This document shows positions 17,134 to 24,616 of a stretch of DNA of 51,306 nucleotides, piece after piece (position 1 is the stretch's first letter; each line of letters opens with the position of its first letter). Below the pieces are notes generated by a model. That model was not told the DNA's origin. It made no database searches and saw only the letters and a list, made by a program, of their open reading frames with translations. The position numbers and the translations under genes are program-made. Location of the stretch: NCBI GenBank assembly GCA_020850455.1, contig JADZEQ010000003.1, forward strand, positions 1-51,306, in the 5' to 3' direction. Origin of the DNA: Sphingomonadaceae bacterium (GTDB lineage Bacteria; Pseudomonadota; Alphaproteobacteria; Sphingomonadales; Sphingomonadaceae).

Positions 17134-17736
17134 TCAGCCCGCCTGCTCAACGGCGCGGCGCACCGCACGAGCGACCTGCCGCGCGCTCGCCGCCATACGC
17201 GGCGCATCCGCCCCGCCGCCCGCAACATTGACCGTGATGCGAATGTCGCGCCCGCCCCCACCCCCGCCCCCGCCCCAACGCGCCGGGCCGGCATCAACCC
17301 GCCCCGCCATCGTCGGCACAAAAACCTCCGGCCCGCGTTCGCCGACCAGATAGGCTTGGCCGGGCGCAACCGGCCCGCCACTCGCCCGCCCCGGCAATCC
17401 AAATGCTGCCCCCAAAATATTGCCGATCAGCCCGCTGAGCGCCCCGCCGCCGCCCCCTGCCCCGCTTGCTGCCCCGCCCGTCAACGCCGCGCGCAGGGCG
17501 GCATTGGCGATGTCGGCCATGACGGACAAAGCCACACGCTTTAAATCCTCAAAGCCGAATTTGCCGCTGCGCACCGCGCGCAACAACGCGCCCTCTATCG
17601 CGCGACCCGCGCGGTCGGCCCCGGCCACCAACGGCTCCTCCAACAATTGGCGCATGTCGGCGACATCGCGGGCAAGCGCTGTCTTGTCCGCGCGCACGGC
17701 GACAAGCAGCGGCGCATATTCTCCATCCTCAGCCAT
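17134..17736 (-). CDS. Very short tail tape-measure-like protein (GTA g11-like)
   Basis: The ATG at 17736 gives 200 residues, in keeping with the ~220-residue tape measure of R. capsulatus GTA and far below phage tape measures. It has an N-terminal helix (LLVAVRADKTALARDVADMRQLL), a membrane-active-looking Gly/Ala-rich region (GGGALSGLIGNILGAAFG, residues ~100-120), the conserved ASGGPVAPGQAYLVGERGPEVFVP block and a helical C-terminus. A short tape measure predicts a short tail. It overlaps the upstream chaperone gene by 8 bases. Confidence 0.85.
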   Translation of the reverse strand: MAEDGEYAPLLVAVRADKTALARDVADMRQLLEEPLVAGADRAGRAIEGALLRAVRSGKFGFEDLKRVALSVMADIANAALRAALTGGAASGAGGGGGALSGLIGNILGAAFGLPGRASGGPVAPGQAYLVGERGPEVFVPTMAGRVDAGPARWGGGGGGGGRDIRITVNVAGGGADAPRMAASARQVARAVRRAVEQAG

Positions 17737-17941
17737 CGGGGAAAAGCTCCTGCAAATGTTGCAATTTGTTGCGCGCCATGGCGGCGCTGTCCGGCGCATC
17801 CGCAGCAAAGGCGCTGAGCGCCATCGCCACATCTTCGGGCGTCGCGGCCCAGAAAATGTCGGGGCTCCAGCCCAACAGGCGCATCACCTGCCCGCCGATC
17901 CGCCGCGCGGCACAGGTAAAATCCTGCGGCTCAACCGCCAC
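17729..17941 (-). CDS. Tail assembly chaperone, TIGR02216/DUF2376 type
   Basis: Starting at GTG 17941 gives 70 residues: a helical protein with MRLLGWSPDIFWAATPEDV, the core of the small GTA/prophage tail chaperone family (Phage_TAC type). The GTG lies 11 bases inside the g10 gene, so the two are coupled, as is usual for tail chaperones made in two overlapping products. No slippery sequence is obvious in the overlap. Confidence 0.75.
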   Translation of the reverse strand: MAVEPQDFTCAARRIGGQVMRLLGWSPDIFWAATPEDVAMALSAFAADAPDSAAMARNKLQHLQELFPDG

Positions 17942-18248
17942 GCAATATCTGCCCCAACAGCGTGCGTAGCGCGCCCGACATGGCGGCAAGCCCCGCCGCC
18001 CCCACCGCATCGGCGAAATCGGCACGCACCAGATTGTCGGGTCGCGGGTCGATGCAGTGCCAGAATAGCGCGGCGCTTTCGGCCAATGTCAGCCGACCAT
18101 CCGCCGCGCGTTCGACCAGCGCGAACAAGGGCCCCAATTCCCCCTCCGCCGCGACCAATGCGGCAAAGCTGGGGCGCAGGCGATATCCGGCAATCATCGC
18201 TTCACCGCGCGCCACATTGGCGGGGATATGGACGTCAGCCGCGCTCAT
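17931..18248 (-). CDS. GTA g10-like protein
   Basis: A 105-residue protein with the layout of GTA_gp10/Phage_TAC_11: NVARGEAMIAGYRLRPSFAALVAAEGELG, followed by TLAESAALFWHCI. It is thought to serve in tail assembly. Its ATG overlaps the major tail protein stop (ATGA), and its end overlaps the GTG of the small chaperone. Confidence 0.8.
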   Translation of the reverse strand: MSAADVHIPANVARGEAMIAGYRLRPSFAALVAAEGELGPLFALVERAADGRLTLAESAALFWHCIDPRPDNLVRADFADAVGAAGLAAMSGALRTLLGQILRGG

Positions 18249-18652
18249 GCCGCAACCACCGGCCCGCTGCTTTCGAGCGCGATCAGATATTGGCGTTCGC
18301 CGCCAAAATCCCCACTATGGTCGAGCCGCGTGACCAAAAAACGCCCGCGCAGCGTCGCACCGCTTTCAAAACTTAATTGATAATCATCGATACTGCCGGC
18401 CAGCGCATTATTCTGTAGCCGCGCCTCTGCCGCAGAGCCGGTGAAAATCCCCGCTGCATTGACGCTGACCGAACGTGTGCCCGCGCCCGACAATAATTCC
18501 CGCCAGCCGCCCGACGCCTTGGTGGTGATGTTGACCGGTTCGCCATTGATCGACAGCATCGTCGTGCGCAGTCCGGCAATGGTGGTAAAGGCGGGGGTGG
18601 CCGCGCCATCCCCGATTTTGAGCAAAAAGGCACTGCCCCTTTCTATCGCCAT
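18245..18652 (-). CDS. Major tail tube protein, TP901-1 type (GTA g9-like)
   Basis: A 135-residue tail tube protein. AIERGSAFLLKIGDG, TTIAGLRTTMLSINGEPVNIT and GWRELLSGAGTRSVSVNAAGIF are the hallmarks of the TP901-1 major tail family. A perfect GGAGG precedes the ATG at 18652, the strongest site in the operon, fitting a protein needed in many copies. Confidence 0.9.
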   Translation of the reverse strand: MAIERGSAFLLKIGDGAATPAFTTIAGLRTTMLSINGEPVNITTKASGGWRELLSGAGTRSVSVNAAGIFTGSAAEARLQNNALAGSIDDYQLSFESGATLRGRFLVTRLDHSGDFGGERQYLIALESSGPVVAA

Positions 18653-18674
18653 ATCGCGTCCTCCTGATTGAAAT

Positions 18675-19097
18675 TCATGGGTTTTCTGTCCACCCCTTGG
18701 TGGCAAAATCCATTTGCAGCCGCGCATTGCCCGCCTTGTCGCGGCTGCGCCGTGTGCCGGTGAGGTTGAGGCCCAGATGCTCCCAGCCAGCGACATTGCG
18801 CGGCAGGGTGCTGGCTATGCGCGCCACCCCCGTGGCCATTGCGCCGAGCCGCGCGCCGTCGCCGCGATCATGGAGGAGGAGGGTGAGGCGAACCGCCGCC
18901 CCTTCGCGTCCCTTGGCCCCCCATGTCTGGCTGACAGCTTCGGCCATTTGGATGCGCGGCACATGGGCATGCGGCCTGTCGCCATCATCAATTTGTGCGA
19001 CTATCTGGCCAAGCGGCACATCGGCGCGGAGCGCGGCAACCAGCGCGGTGGATAGCAAGGTGGAGAGCGCATCGGCAAGCGGGGCTGCCGCACTCAT
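18675..19097 (-). CDS. DUF3168 tail terminator (GTA g8-like)
   Basis: A 140-residue protein in the DUF3168/HK97 gp10 tail-terminator family: ALSTLLSTALVAALRADVPLGQIV, WGAKGREGAAVRLTLLLHDRGDG, then IASTLPRN. It caps the tail tube at the neck. The ATG at 19097 overlaps the stop of the connector gene (ATGA). A longer form from 19127 would lie within the connector gene. Confidence 0.82.
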   Translation of the reverse strand: MSAAAPLADALSTLLSTALVAALRADVPLGQIVAQIDDGDRPHAHVPRIQMAEAVSQTWGAKGREGAAVRLTLLLHDRGDGARLGAMATGVARIASTLPRNVAGWEHLGLNLTGTRRSRDKAGNARLQMDFATKGWTENP

Positions 19098-19633
19098 GAC
19101 AGGCGCACCCGCCGCCATATTTGCCACAGCGCGGCTATGCTGGCGGGTGGGGCCAGCGGCGCTTCGGCATCGCGGCTTTCATATAAATGTGCGGCACAAA
19201 GGATGACGCCCTGCCGCAGCGCATCGGGCAATTGCCCGGCATCCTCCGCCATGCCGATGCGACAGGTGACGGTGCTGGCAACCGCGCTGCCGCTGCGCAA
19301 TAAACGCAGCCGCGCATCGCCCAGCACATCAATTTCGGCGACATAATCGCTGGCAGTCAGGGGGGTGGCATTCCCCAACCCATCGACCAGCGAAACCGAC
19401 AATATGGCACGCACCGGCGCATGGCTGATCGCCTGCCAATCACCGCCCACTGCCAGATTTTGCACCACATCGCGCGCGACCAATGCCTGACCAATATAGG
19501 TTTCGCACATCTGCGTTGCGGCACGGACGAGCGGGTGGAGCACCGCAAAATCCGCCGCTTCGCCCAGCCGCAGCCAATCGGCCAGTTCCGCAACGCTCAC
19601 CGCTGCGGTGGGTGTTATGGGTGTCAGCGCCAT
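19094..19633 (-). CDS. Head-tail connector (phage gp6-like; GTA g6-like)
   Basis: A 179-residue adaptor with the family's N-terminal helix (VSVAELADWLRLGEAADF), CETYIGQALVARD, and a C-terminal helical end (LPDALRQGVILCAAHLYESRD). It binds below the portal ring. Its end overlaps the tail terminator start directly, so there is no room for the g7 stopper gene that separates these two in R. capsulatus. Its start lies one base beyond the stop of the 93-residue gene. Confidence 0.82.
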   Translation of the reverse strand: MALTPITPTAAVSVAELADWLRLGEAADFAVLHPLVRAATQMCETYIGQALVARDVVQNLAVGGDWQAISHAPVRAILSVSLVDGLGNATPLTASDYVAEIDVLGDARLRLLRSGSAVASTVTCRIGMAEDAGQLPDALRQGVILCAAHLYESRDAEAPLAPPASIAALWQIWRRVRLS

Positions 19634-19914
19634 CAGATTTGCTCCACCCGCAGCGTCAAACTGCGTTCATCCACCTGCCCGTCGGACAAAATAATATGGT
19701 TGGTGAGGCGATAGACATGGCCCGCAATCCCGCCCGACAAAGTCACGCTGGTCAGCGCCAGGTCGAACGCCGCCGCATCAATCTGGATGCCGCCCGCTTC
19801 GATGGGACTTATCGCCCAGTCGGAGGCGACCAAAATCGCTTCGTCGAGGTAGGATGCCTGCCAATCAAAGCCATAATCGATCCGGCTGGCCGGATCCTTC
19901 AACGCCACTAACAT
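19633..19914 (-). CDS. Small phage structural-type protein of unknown role
   Basis: A 93-residue beta-rich protein: DPASRIDYGFDWQASYL, ILVASDWAI, SVTLSGGIAGHVYRLTNHI and VDERSLTLRVEQI. This pattern (D-W..YL, S.W, LSGG.AG..Y, DERS..L.V) is common in small proteins encoded between capsid and connector genes of siphophages. Their role is usually unassigned. It could take part in the neck, perhaps replacing the absent stopper. GGA precedes the ATG at 19914. Confidence 0.7.
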   Translation of the reverse strand: MLVALKDPASRIDYGFDWQASYLDEAILVASDWAISPIEAGGIQIDAAAFDLALTSVTLSGGIAGHVYRLTNHIILSDGQVDERSLTLRVEQI

Positions 19915-20020
19915 GCGCTTTTCCTTTATTTTTGCGTGTGTTTGCCAAAGCGGGCACCGCCGCCAAATCCCCCATTGGGGAGGATATTTGGGTGCGCGCG
20001 CGTCCCCTTGCGCCGATTTC

Positions 20021-20185
20021 CTACCGCCTCGGCACAAAGCGTCGCCCAGCGCCGTGCACGCCGCGCACGCGCAATCCGCCGCTGCGCGCGCCCGATGCCG
20101 CTGGGCGATTACCATCCCACTCACTGGGCAAGTCGCGTAAATCCGCCGTGCTGATCGGCCGTGCGGCTATCGCCCCGCCGATCAT
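20021..20185 (-). CDS. 54-residue basic protein coupled to the fibre gene
   Basis: An ATG at 20185 overlaps the stop of the fibre gene (ATGA) and opens a 54-codon frame: MIGGAIAARPISTADLRDLP, a short acidic turn (SEWDGN), then an Arg/Gly-rich tail ending GRRFVPRR. It has ten arginines and is strongly basic at the C-terminus. No family was recognised. The overlap and its position in an operon where most neighbours are coupled the same way are the main support. The 106 bases between its stop and the next start show no gene. Confidence 0.55.
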   Translation of the reverse strand: MIGGAIAARPISTADLRDLPSEWDGNRPAASGARSGGLRVRGVHGAGRRFVPRR

Positions 20186-21537
20186 GCCAGCACGCCCGCG
20201 ATCAGGAATTGCGCCAATTGGTCGTTCCGCACGCCATAACGGTAGCCCGCCGCCCCCGCCCCATCGGCACCTGCATCGGCATCCGCGTCCGCATCCAATT
20301 TGTCGTAACAAAGAAAGGCATAGGGGCATGTGCCGGTCGGCTGGCCATCCGCGCCAATTGGGTCCACCAGCCCGTGGCGCGCCATGATGCCCCACACCGC
20401 CTGTGCCCGCACGCCAATGTGCAGCCGTGCCGCATCCCCCTTGTCGGCAACCGCGCCATGCCATTGAAACATACCGATTTCGGCGATGATATCGCGCGCC
20501 GCCGCCCGTTCGGCGTCGGTCAAACCGCCGCGCCATTTCTTGTCCCGTTGGTCGGAGGTATTGATGGTGCCGGTGCCCGCATACACCACCGACCAGCGGT
20601 TGCCCGCACTGCCAAGGCTGACCGCATTGTCAGCGCCCGAACGCAGCACGCCCGATGTTTCGAGCACCGCGCTCACGCCGTTATTAGTGCCAAGTTGCAG
20701 CGGATGGGCGCTCAACGTGCCAAGCCAACCCTTGCCCGACCCTGCGCTCATGCCCATCGCCGCCGTCACAAAAAAGCCGTCGTTGCGGTCATCGGTGGCG
20801 AGCGCCAGCGACGCGCCGGCCGCATCATAAATTTGCAAGCGGCGCTGCGGCGCCTGTGTTCCCATACCAATGCGCCCGTCGGCATTGACCGCGATGCGCG
20901 ATACCCCGCCAGTGGTTATACGCAGCGCATCGCTGCCGCTGCGATAAAGGCCGCTGTTCATATCTGCTGCAAAGGCGACACCCGGCGCGCCCACACTGCC
21001 ATCTGCGGCGAGCAAAATATCACCCTGCCCCAAGGCAGAGAGCGTGGCGCGCGCAGCCGTCGCATCCCCATCATCGAGGATTGAGAGCGCAAAGGGGCTG
21101 ACCAAATTGGCGGCCAATTTGCCGTCGAGCGCCGCCTGCAGCCCCGCCACTTCGGCAATGGCATGTGCATGCGGCGGCACATCATCGCCGCCGCCATCCG
21201 CACCGGCAGCATCCGCCGCCGCAAACCAGGCGGCATCGACGGTGAGCGCAACGCTTTTCAAACCATTGTCAAAATCAACCTTGGCACCGTTCGCGCTGCT
21301 CGCGCGGATCTGGTCGCGCTGCAACCGGCCATCGGCGGCCAATTGCCCCACCCCCACTTCCCATTGCTCGGGGCGGCGGACGCCCGCGATGATATAGGCA
21401 AAGGGGGTGGAGACAGGCACGATATCCGCAAAGGCGCGGTGCCCGGGCAAAGCACCCGCCAGCGCCAATGCGCCACTGCCGCTGTCACGGCATATCTCAC
21501 GAACCAGATCGGCAAAAAAATATCCACTTTGTGCCAT
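20182..21537 (-). CDS. Tail fibre protein with C-terminal S74-like intramolecular chaperone
   Basis: A 451-residue fibre. The N-terminus (GYFFADLVREICRDSG) looks like the attachment part; the middle (residues ~150-300) has repeated fibre strands typical of S74 fibres (GVAFAADMNSGLYRSGSDALRI, GRIGMGTQAPQRRLQIYD). The end begins with TSDQRDKKW, matching the S-D-x-R-x-K autocleavage motif of peptidase S74 domains, then IAEIGMFQW and IGVRAQAVW. Such domains trimerise fibres and cut themselves off. A (DA)4 insert lies near the C-terminus. GGGG lies upstream of the ATG at 21537; ATG 21546 is an alternative. Confidence 0.82.
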   Translation of the reverse strand: MAQSGYFFADLVREICRDSGSGALALAGALPGHRAFADIVPVSTPFAYIIAGVRRPEQWEVGVGQLAADGRLQRDQIRASSANGAKVDFDNGLKSVALTVDAAWFAAADAAGADGGGDDVPPHAHAIAEVAGLQAALDGKLAANLVSPFALSILDDGDATAARATLSALGQGDILLAADGSVGAPGVAFAADMNSGLYRSGSDALRITTGGVSRIAVNADGRIGMGTQAPQRRLQIYDAAGASLALATDDRNDGFFVTAAMGMSAGSGKGWLGTLSAHPLQLGTNNGVSAVLETSGVLRSGADNAVSLGSAGNRWSVVYAGTGTINTSDQRDKKWRGGLTDAERAAARDIIAEIGMFQWHGAVADKGDAARLHIGVRAQAVWGIMARHGLVDPIGADGQPTGTCPYAFLCYDKLDADADADAGADGAGAAGYRYGVRNDQLAQFLIAGVLA

Positions 21538-21604
21538 TGGTGCCATCCCCAAAAATATCGGAAAAATCGGGGGCGGCGCGCGATTGTCCCGCCCCCAAGG
21601 ATAA

Positions 21605-22447
21605 TCAGCTTGCGGCGAACTTCAGCAATTTGACCGCATCGCTGTTGACGATGGCCCCGCCCACCCGCTTGGTCGCATAGAAATGGACAAAGGGTTTGTT
21701 CGAATATGGGTCGCGCAAAATGCTGGTTTCGGCATGATCCGCCACCAGATAGGCCGCCTGGAAATCGCCAAAGGCAATCGACAGGCTGTTGGGCGCAATT
21801 GCGGGCATATCCGCGACTTCGACCACCGGATAGCCGAGCAAGGTGTCGGGCTGCCCCGCGGCCAGCCCCGGCTGCCACAGGAAGGCCCCATCGGCATTTT
21901 TCATCTTGCGGATACGCGCCAGAACATCGCTCGCCATAACGAAGGACGCGCCCTGCCGGTAACCGGCCTGCAGCGCGTGGATAAGGTCGATCAACCGATC
22001 CTCGGGATTGGCAGCGGCAAAGCCGCCCGCCGCGCCCGATGGCACATATTGCAATGTACCAAATGGGCGTGTTGCATCGCCATCTGTGCTGGTGGCATAG
22101 GTCAAGAAACCCTTGGGCATGTTGGTGCCGGTGCCGTTGACAAAGGCCGCCCCCTCCGCGCGGGCGAATTCGCGCGCGATACTTTCGGCGAGCCATGCCT
22201 CCACATCAAAGGCGGCATCGTCGAGCATCGCCTGGCTGGCCGCCGGATTGGCGTACACTTCGCCAAAGGGCGGGGCGACTTCGGCGAATTCGGGCGTCGT
22301 CGTCTCCGGCCGCGGCGCGGTTTCGCTAACCCAGCCCGACGGCGTGCCGCCCAGCGCCACCAATTGGCGATAGCCGCTGCTGCCGGTTGCGACGACGCGG
22401 GCGAGCGCGCGGATGGGGGATGCGGCACGGGTAAGCTGCGCAATCAC
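21605..22447 (-). CDS. HK97-fold major capsid protein, main body (frame broken upstream)
   Basis: This frame encodes the mature HK97-type capsid: QLTRAASPIRALARVV, the GWVSETAPRPETTTPEF strand pair, EAWLAESIAREFARAEGAAFVNG, LLGYPVVEVADMP and the C-terminal FYATKRVGGAIVNSDAVKLLKF. It runs 280 codons from a GTG at 22447 that overlaps the stop of the upstream frame. Codons before that GTG in this frame (FAIPREIDA) still match capsid sequence, so the gene once continued upstream and is shifted by one base relative to the delta-domain frame. Confidence 0.88.
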   Translation of the reverse strand: MIAQLTRAASPIRALARVVATGSSGYRQLVALGGTPSGWVSETAPRPETTTPEFAEVAPPFGEVYANPAASQAMLDDAAFDVEAWLAESIAREFARAEGAAFVNGTGTNMPKGFLTYATSTDGDATRPFGTLQYVPSGAAGGFAAANPEDRLIDLIHALQAGYRQGASFVMASDVLARIRKMKNADGAFLWQPGLAAGQPDTLLGYPVVEVADMPAIAPNSLSIAFGDFQAAYLVADHAETSILRDPYSNKPFVHFYATKRVGGAIVNSDAVKLLKFAAS

Positions 22448-22728
22448 CGCGTCAATTTCGCGCGGAATGGCAAACCACCGCTGGCCCCGCTCAGCCCGCT
22501 CAGCGCCTTTAATTCAACGCCAACATCCTGCCCCGCGCGCAAATAGCGATCGACAAAGGCGCGCCGCGCGGCATCATCCGCCGACTTGGTGCCCGCAACA
22601 GGCAGGCGGCCGATGCGCCGCAACGCCCCCTCCTGCACCTCGACACGCGCCCTGAGCGCCGCGACATCGCCGCACAGCGCCGCCACCGCATCGGCGGCCG
22701 GCGCAATTTTTTCAGCCTTCACTTCCAT
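22444..22728 (-). CDS. Capsid delta (scaffolding-like) domain, separate frame
   Basis: A 94-codon frame starting at ATG 22728 behind AGGAG. Residues 1-60 form a charged coiled-coil-like helix (VAALCGDVAALRARVEVQEGALRRIG), then AFVDRYLRAGQDVGVELKALSGLSGASGG, the usual join between the delta domain and mature HK97 capsid (…GG-Y/F-x-V/I-P-R-E…). Right after GG the frame reads LPFRAKLTR and stops, whereas one frame over reads FAIPREIDA. So it is the N-terminal third of the capsid gene split by a one-base shift near 22466-22472. Confidence 0.82.
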   Translation of the reverse strand: MEVKAEKIAPAADAVAALCGDVAALRARVEVQEGALRRIGRLPVAGTKSADDAARRAFVDRYLRAGQDVGVELKALSGLSGASGGLPFRAKLTR

Positions 22729-22758
22729 CATATTCTCCTTCCACTTCAAAACGCTGCT

Positions 22759-23163
22759 TCAAAAAATGGCCGCCACCCGCGCGAGCGGCTGCATCGGGTT
22801 GGTGACGATTGAAATCTCGATTAGGTCAAGCGAGAGGAGGTCGCGGGTTGCCGCGCCGCCACGCCCCGGTGCGCCATTTTCTGCGGCGCGCACGCGATAG
22901 CCAAAGGAAAGGCCATCGACCGCCCCCTCGCCAAGCATCCGCGCAACTGCCGCCGCTGTCGCGTCCCCGTCGGTCAGCGCGCCCTCTACCCAAAGGCCGC
23001 GTGCATCCTCCCGCGCGACATCGACCGTGCCGATCGGCCGCGCGCCATCATGCTGCCAGAGCAGCGGGAGCGGGGTTGCAATGTCGGAAAAAGCGCCCGG
23101 GCGAATGATATCCCCACCGCTGTCGCGCAGGTCGAACCGCGCGGCATAGCCCGCGAACCTCAT
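22759..23163 (-). CDS. HK97-family prohead protease (GTA g4-like)
   Basis: A 134-residue S78-type serine protease. It has FAGYAARFDLRDSGGDIIRPGAF, the catalytic His in PLLWQHDGARPIGTV and the Ser in VDGLSFGYRV, followed by LLSLDLIEISIVTNPM. It removes the capsid delta domain during maturation. It is translationally coupled (ATGA) to the small membrane protein gene upstream and lies before the capsid. Confidence 0.88.
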   Translation of the reverse strand: MRFAGYAARFDLRDSGGDIIRPGAFSDIATPLPLLWQHDGARPIGTVDVAREDARGLWVEGALTDGDATAAAVARMLGEGAVDGLSFGYRVRAAENGAPGRGGAATRDLLSLDLIEISIVTNPMQPLARVAAIF

Positions 23164-23423
23164 TTGAGTAGCCCCGCAAGGCCGAGCTTTATGGCAAGCG
23201 CGATGAGCAATAGGGCGAGCACCCCGCGCACCGCCCATTCGACCGCCGCACGCCGCGCGCTGCGCTTGGCATCGCGCCACGCATCGAGCAATTGGCGCAA
23301 TTCGCGCAAATCATCGCCCGCCGCCGCATCGGTGAGGCCGAGCCGCCCGAGCGCCGCCTCTGCCCCCGCCGCCGCCGCACGCGCCAGCAATGCTTCGGTC
23401 GCCGCCGCGTCCCGCGCGCTCAT
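23160..23423 (-). CDS. DUF6127-type small membrane protein (GTA g3.5-like)
   Basis: An 87-residue protein with an Ala-rich helix (1-40), a central DDLRELRQLLDAWRDAKRSARRAAVEW helix and one C-terminal transmembrane segment (GVLALLLIALAIKLGLAGLL). Its location between portal and protease matches the small g3.5 gene of GTA clusters. Both ends overlap neighbours by ATGA. Function is unknown. Confidence 0.75.
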   Translation of the reverse strand: MSARDAAATEALLARAAAAGAEAALGRLGLTDAAAGDDLRELRQLLDAWRDAKRSARRAAVEWAVRGVLALLLIALAIKLGLAGLLK

Positions 23424-24568
23424 GCCGTCTGCTCCGCCGCCGGGGCCAGCCCCAACATCGCGCGCTTTTCATCGGCAGAAAGAAAATCAGCCGCGACCAA
23501 TTGCGCCCACAAACGCTCCCGATCCTCTGCCAATGCCGGCAATTTGTCGAGGTCGATGGTGATCAGCCCTTCCAACCCCCATGGCGCCAATGTCGCGCGC
23601 AGGGGTGCCAAAATCGCCTCTGCCAGCGGCAAAATAGTCTGCCGCCACAGCGCCTTGGATGCCTCCCGATAATTGGCGTAGGTCGCGTCACCGCTGATGC
23701 CGATCAGCATCGGCGGCACGCCAAATGCCATGGCGATGTCGCGCGCCGCACTGTCCTTGAGAGACAGGAAATCCATCTCCGCCGGGGTCAGAGACAGCGC
23801 CTGCCAGCTCAGCCCCCCTTCGAGCAGCAGGGGCCGACCGGCATTGCCACTCCCTTGAAATTGCGCCTCCAGATCAGCGCGCAAGCGCTGCACCTGCGCA
23901 TCGCTCAGCGGCGGGGCACCTTCGGGCGGCGTATGGATCAGCGCACCGGACGGGCGCGCCGCATTGGCGAGCAGCGCCAGATTCCATTCCGCCGCCGCAT
24001 CATGCACCGCGACCGCCCCCGCCGCCGCACCCAGACAGGATGCGCCATAATGATCATCCGCTGGATGGGTCAGCCTGATATGCAAAATCTGCGCCCGCCC
24101 GCGCCCATCCATAGCGGCAATGCGTACATCGCCGCCATTGTGGCGATAGACATAGGCGGTGGGCCAACCGTCGCCATCGGCGACCACCTGCACCCGTTCG
24201 GGGCGCAGCACGAACAATTCCGCCGGAAAATCATCTGCGCCCGGCAAAATCTGCACATAGGCATTGCCGTGGAGCAGCAAATGCGTCGCCACCTGCTGCA
24301 ATGGCGCGAGCCCCAGCGGACGCGCGGCGATCAGCGCGGCAACGCGCGCATCGCCGACGTTCAGCGGCGCGCCCGCAATTGCTTCGGCGATCATCCGGCA
24401 ACAACGCTGCGCCACCGGATTGTGGAGATAGGCCTGCTGCGCACGTTCGACATAGCGCGCCCCGGCACGCGGCACATGCGGGCTTTGCGCCACGCCCCAC
24501 CAGCCATCGACACGCGCCAGCGGCGGGCGGCGCAAGGCGCGCAACCCCTTCCAACCAAAAAGGTTCAT
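23420..24568 (-). CDS. HK97-family portal protein (GTA g3-like)
   Basis: A 382-residue portal. Typical blocks are YLHNPVAQRCCRMIAEAIAGAPL, ATHLLLHGNAYVQILPG, FVLRPERVQVVADGDGWP, DFLSLKDSAARDIAMAFGVPPMLIGISGDATYANYREASKALWRQTILP and ADFLSADEKRAMLGLAP. It forms the twelve-subunit DNA entry ring. GGAG lies seven bases before the ATG at 24568. It is slightly shorter than the usual 390-400 residues. Confidence 0.93.
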   Translation of the reverse strand: MNLFGWKGLRALRRPPLARVDGWWGVAQSPHVPRAGARYVERAQQAYLHNPVAQRCCRMIAEAIAGAPLNVGDARVAALIAARPLGLAPLQQVATHLLLHGNAYVQILPGADDFPAELFVLRPERVQVVADGDGWPTAYVYRHNGGDVRIAAMDGRGRAQILHIRLTHPADDHYGASCLGAAAGAVAVHDAAAEWNLALLANAARPSGALIHTPPEGAPPLSDAQVQRLRADLEAQFQGSGNAGRPLLLEGGLSWQALSLTPAEMDFLSLKDSAARDIAMAFGVPPMLIGISGDATYANYREASKALWRQTILPLAEAILAPLRATLAPWGLEGLITIDLDKLPALAEDRERLWAQLVAADFLSADEKRAMLGLAPAAEQTA

Positions 24569-24616
24569 TTTCATTCTCCAGATGGTGATTTCAGTCGATC
24601 GGACGCGACGATTTGG

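Noticed and set aside
22444..22466. Programmed -1 frameshift at GGU GGU UUG in the capsid
   Set aside because: The heptamer does not fit the X XXY YYZ pattern and no downstream pseudoknot was recognised; a missing base explains it better, though frameshifting is not excluded.
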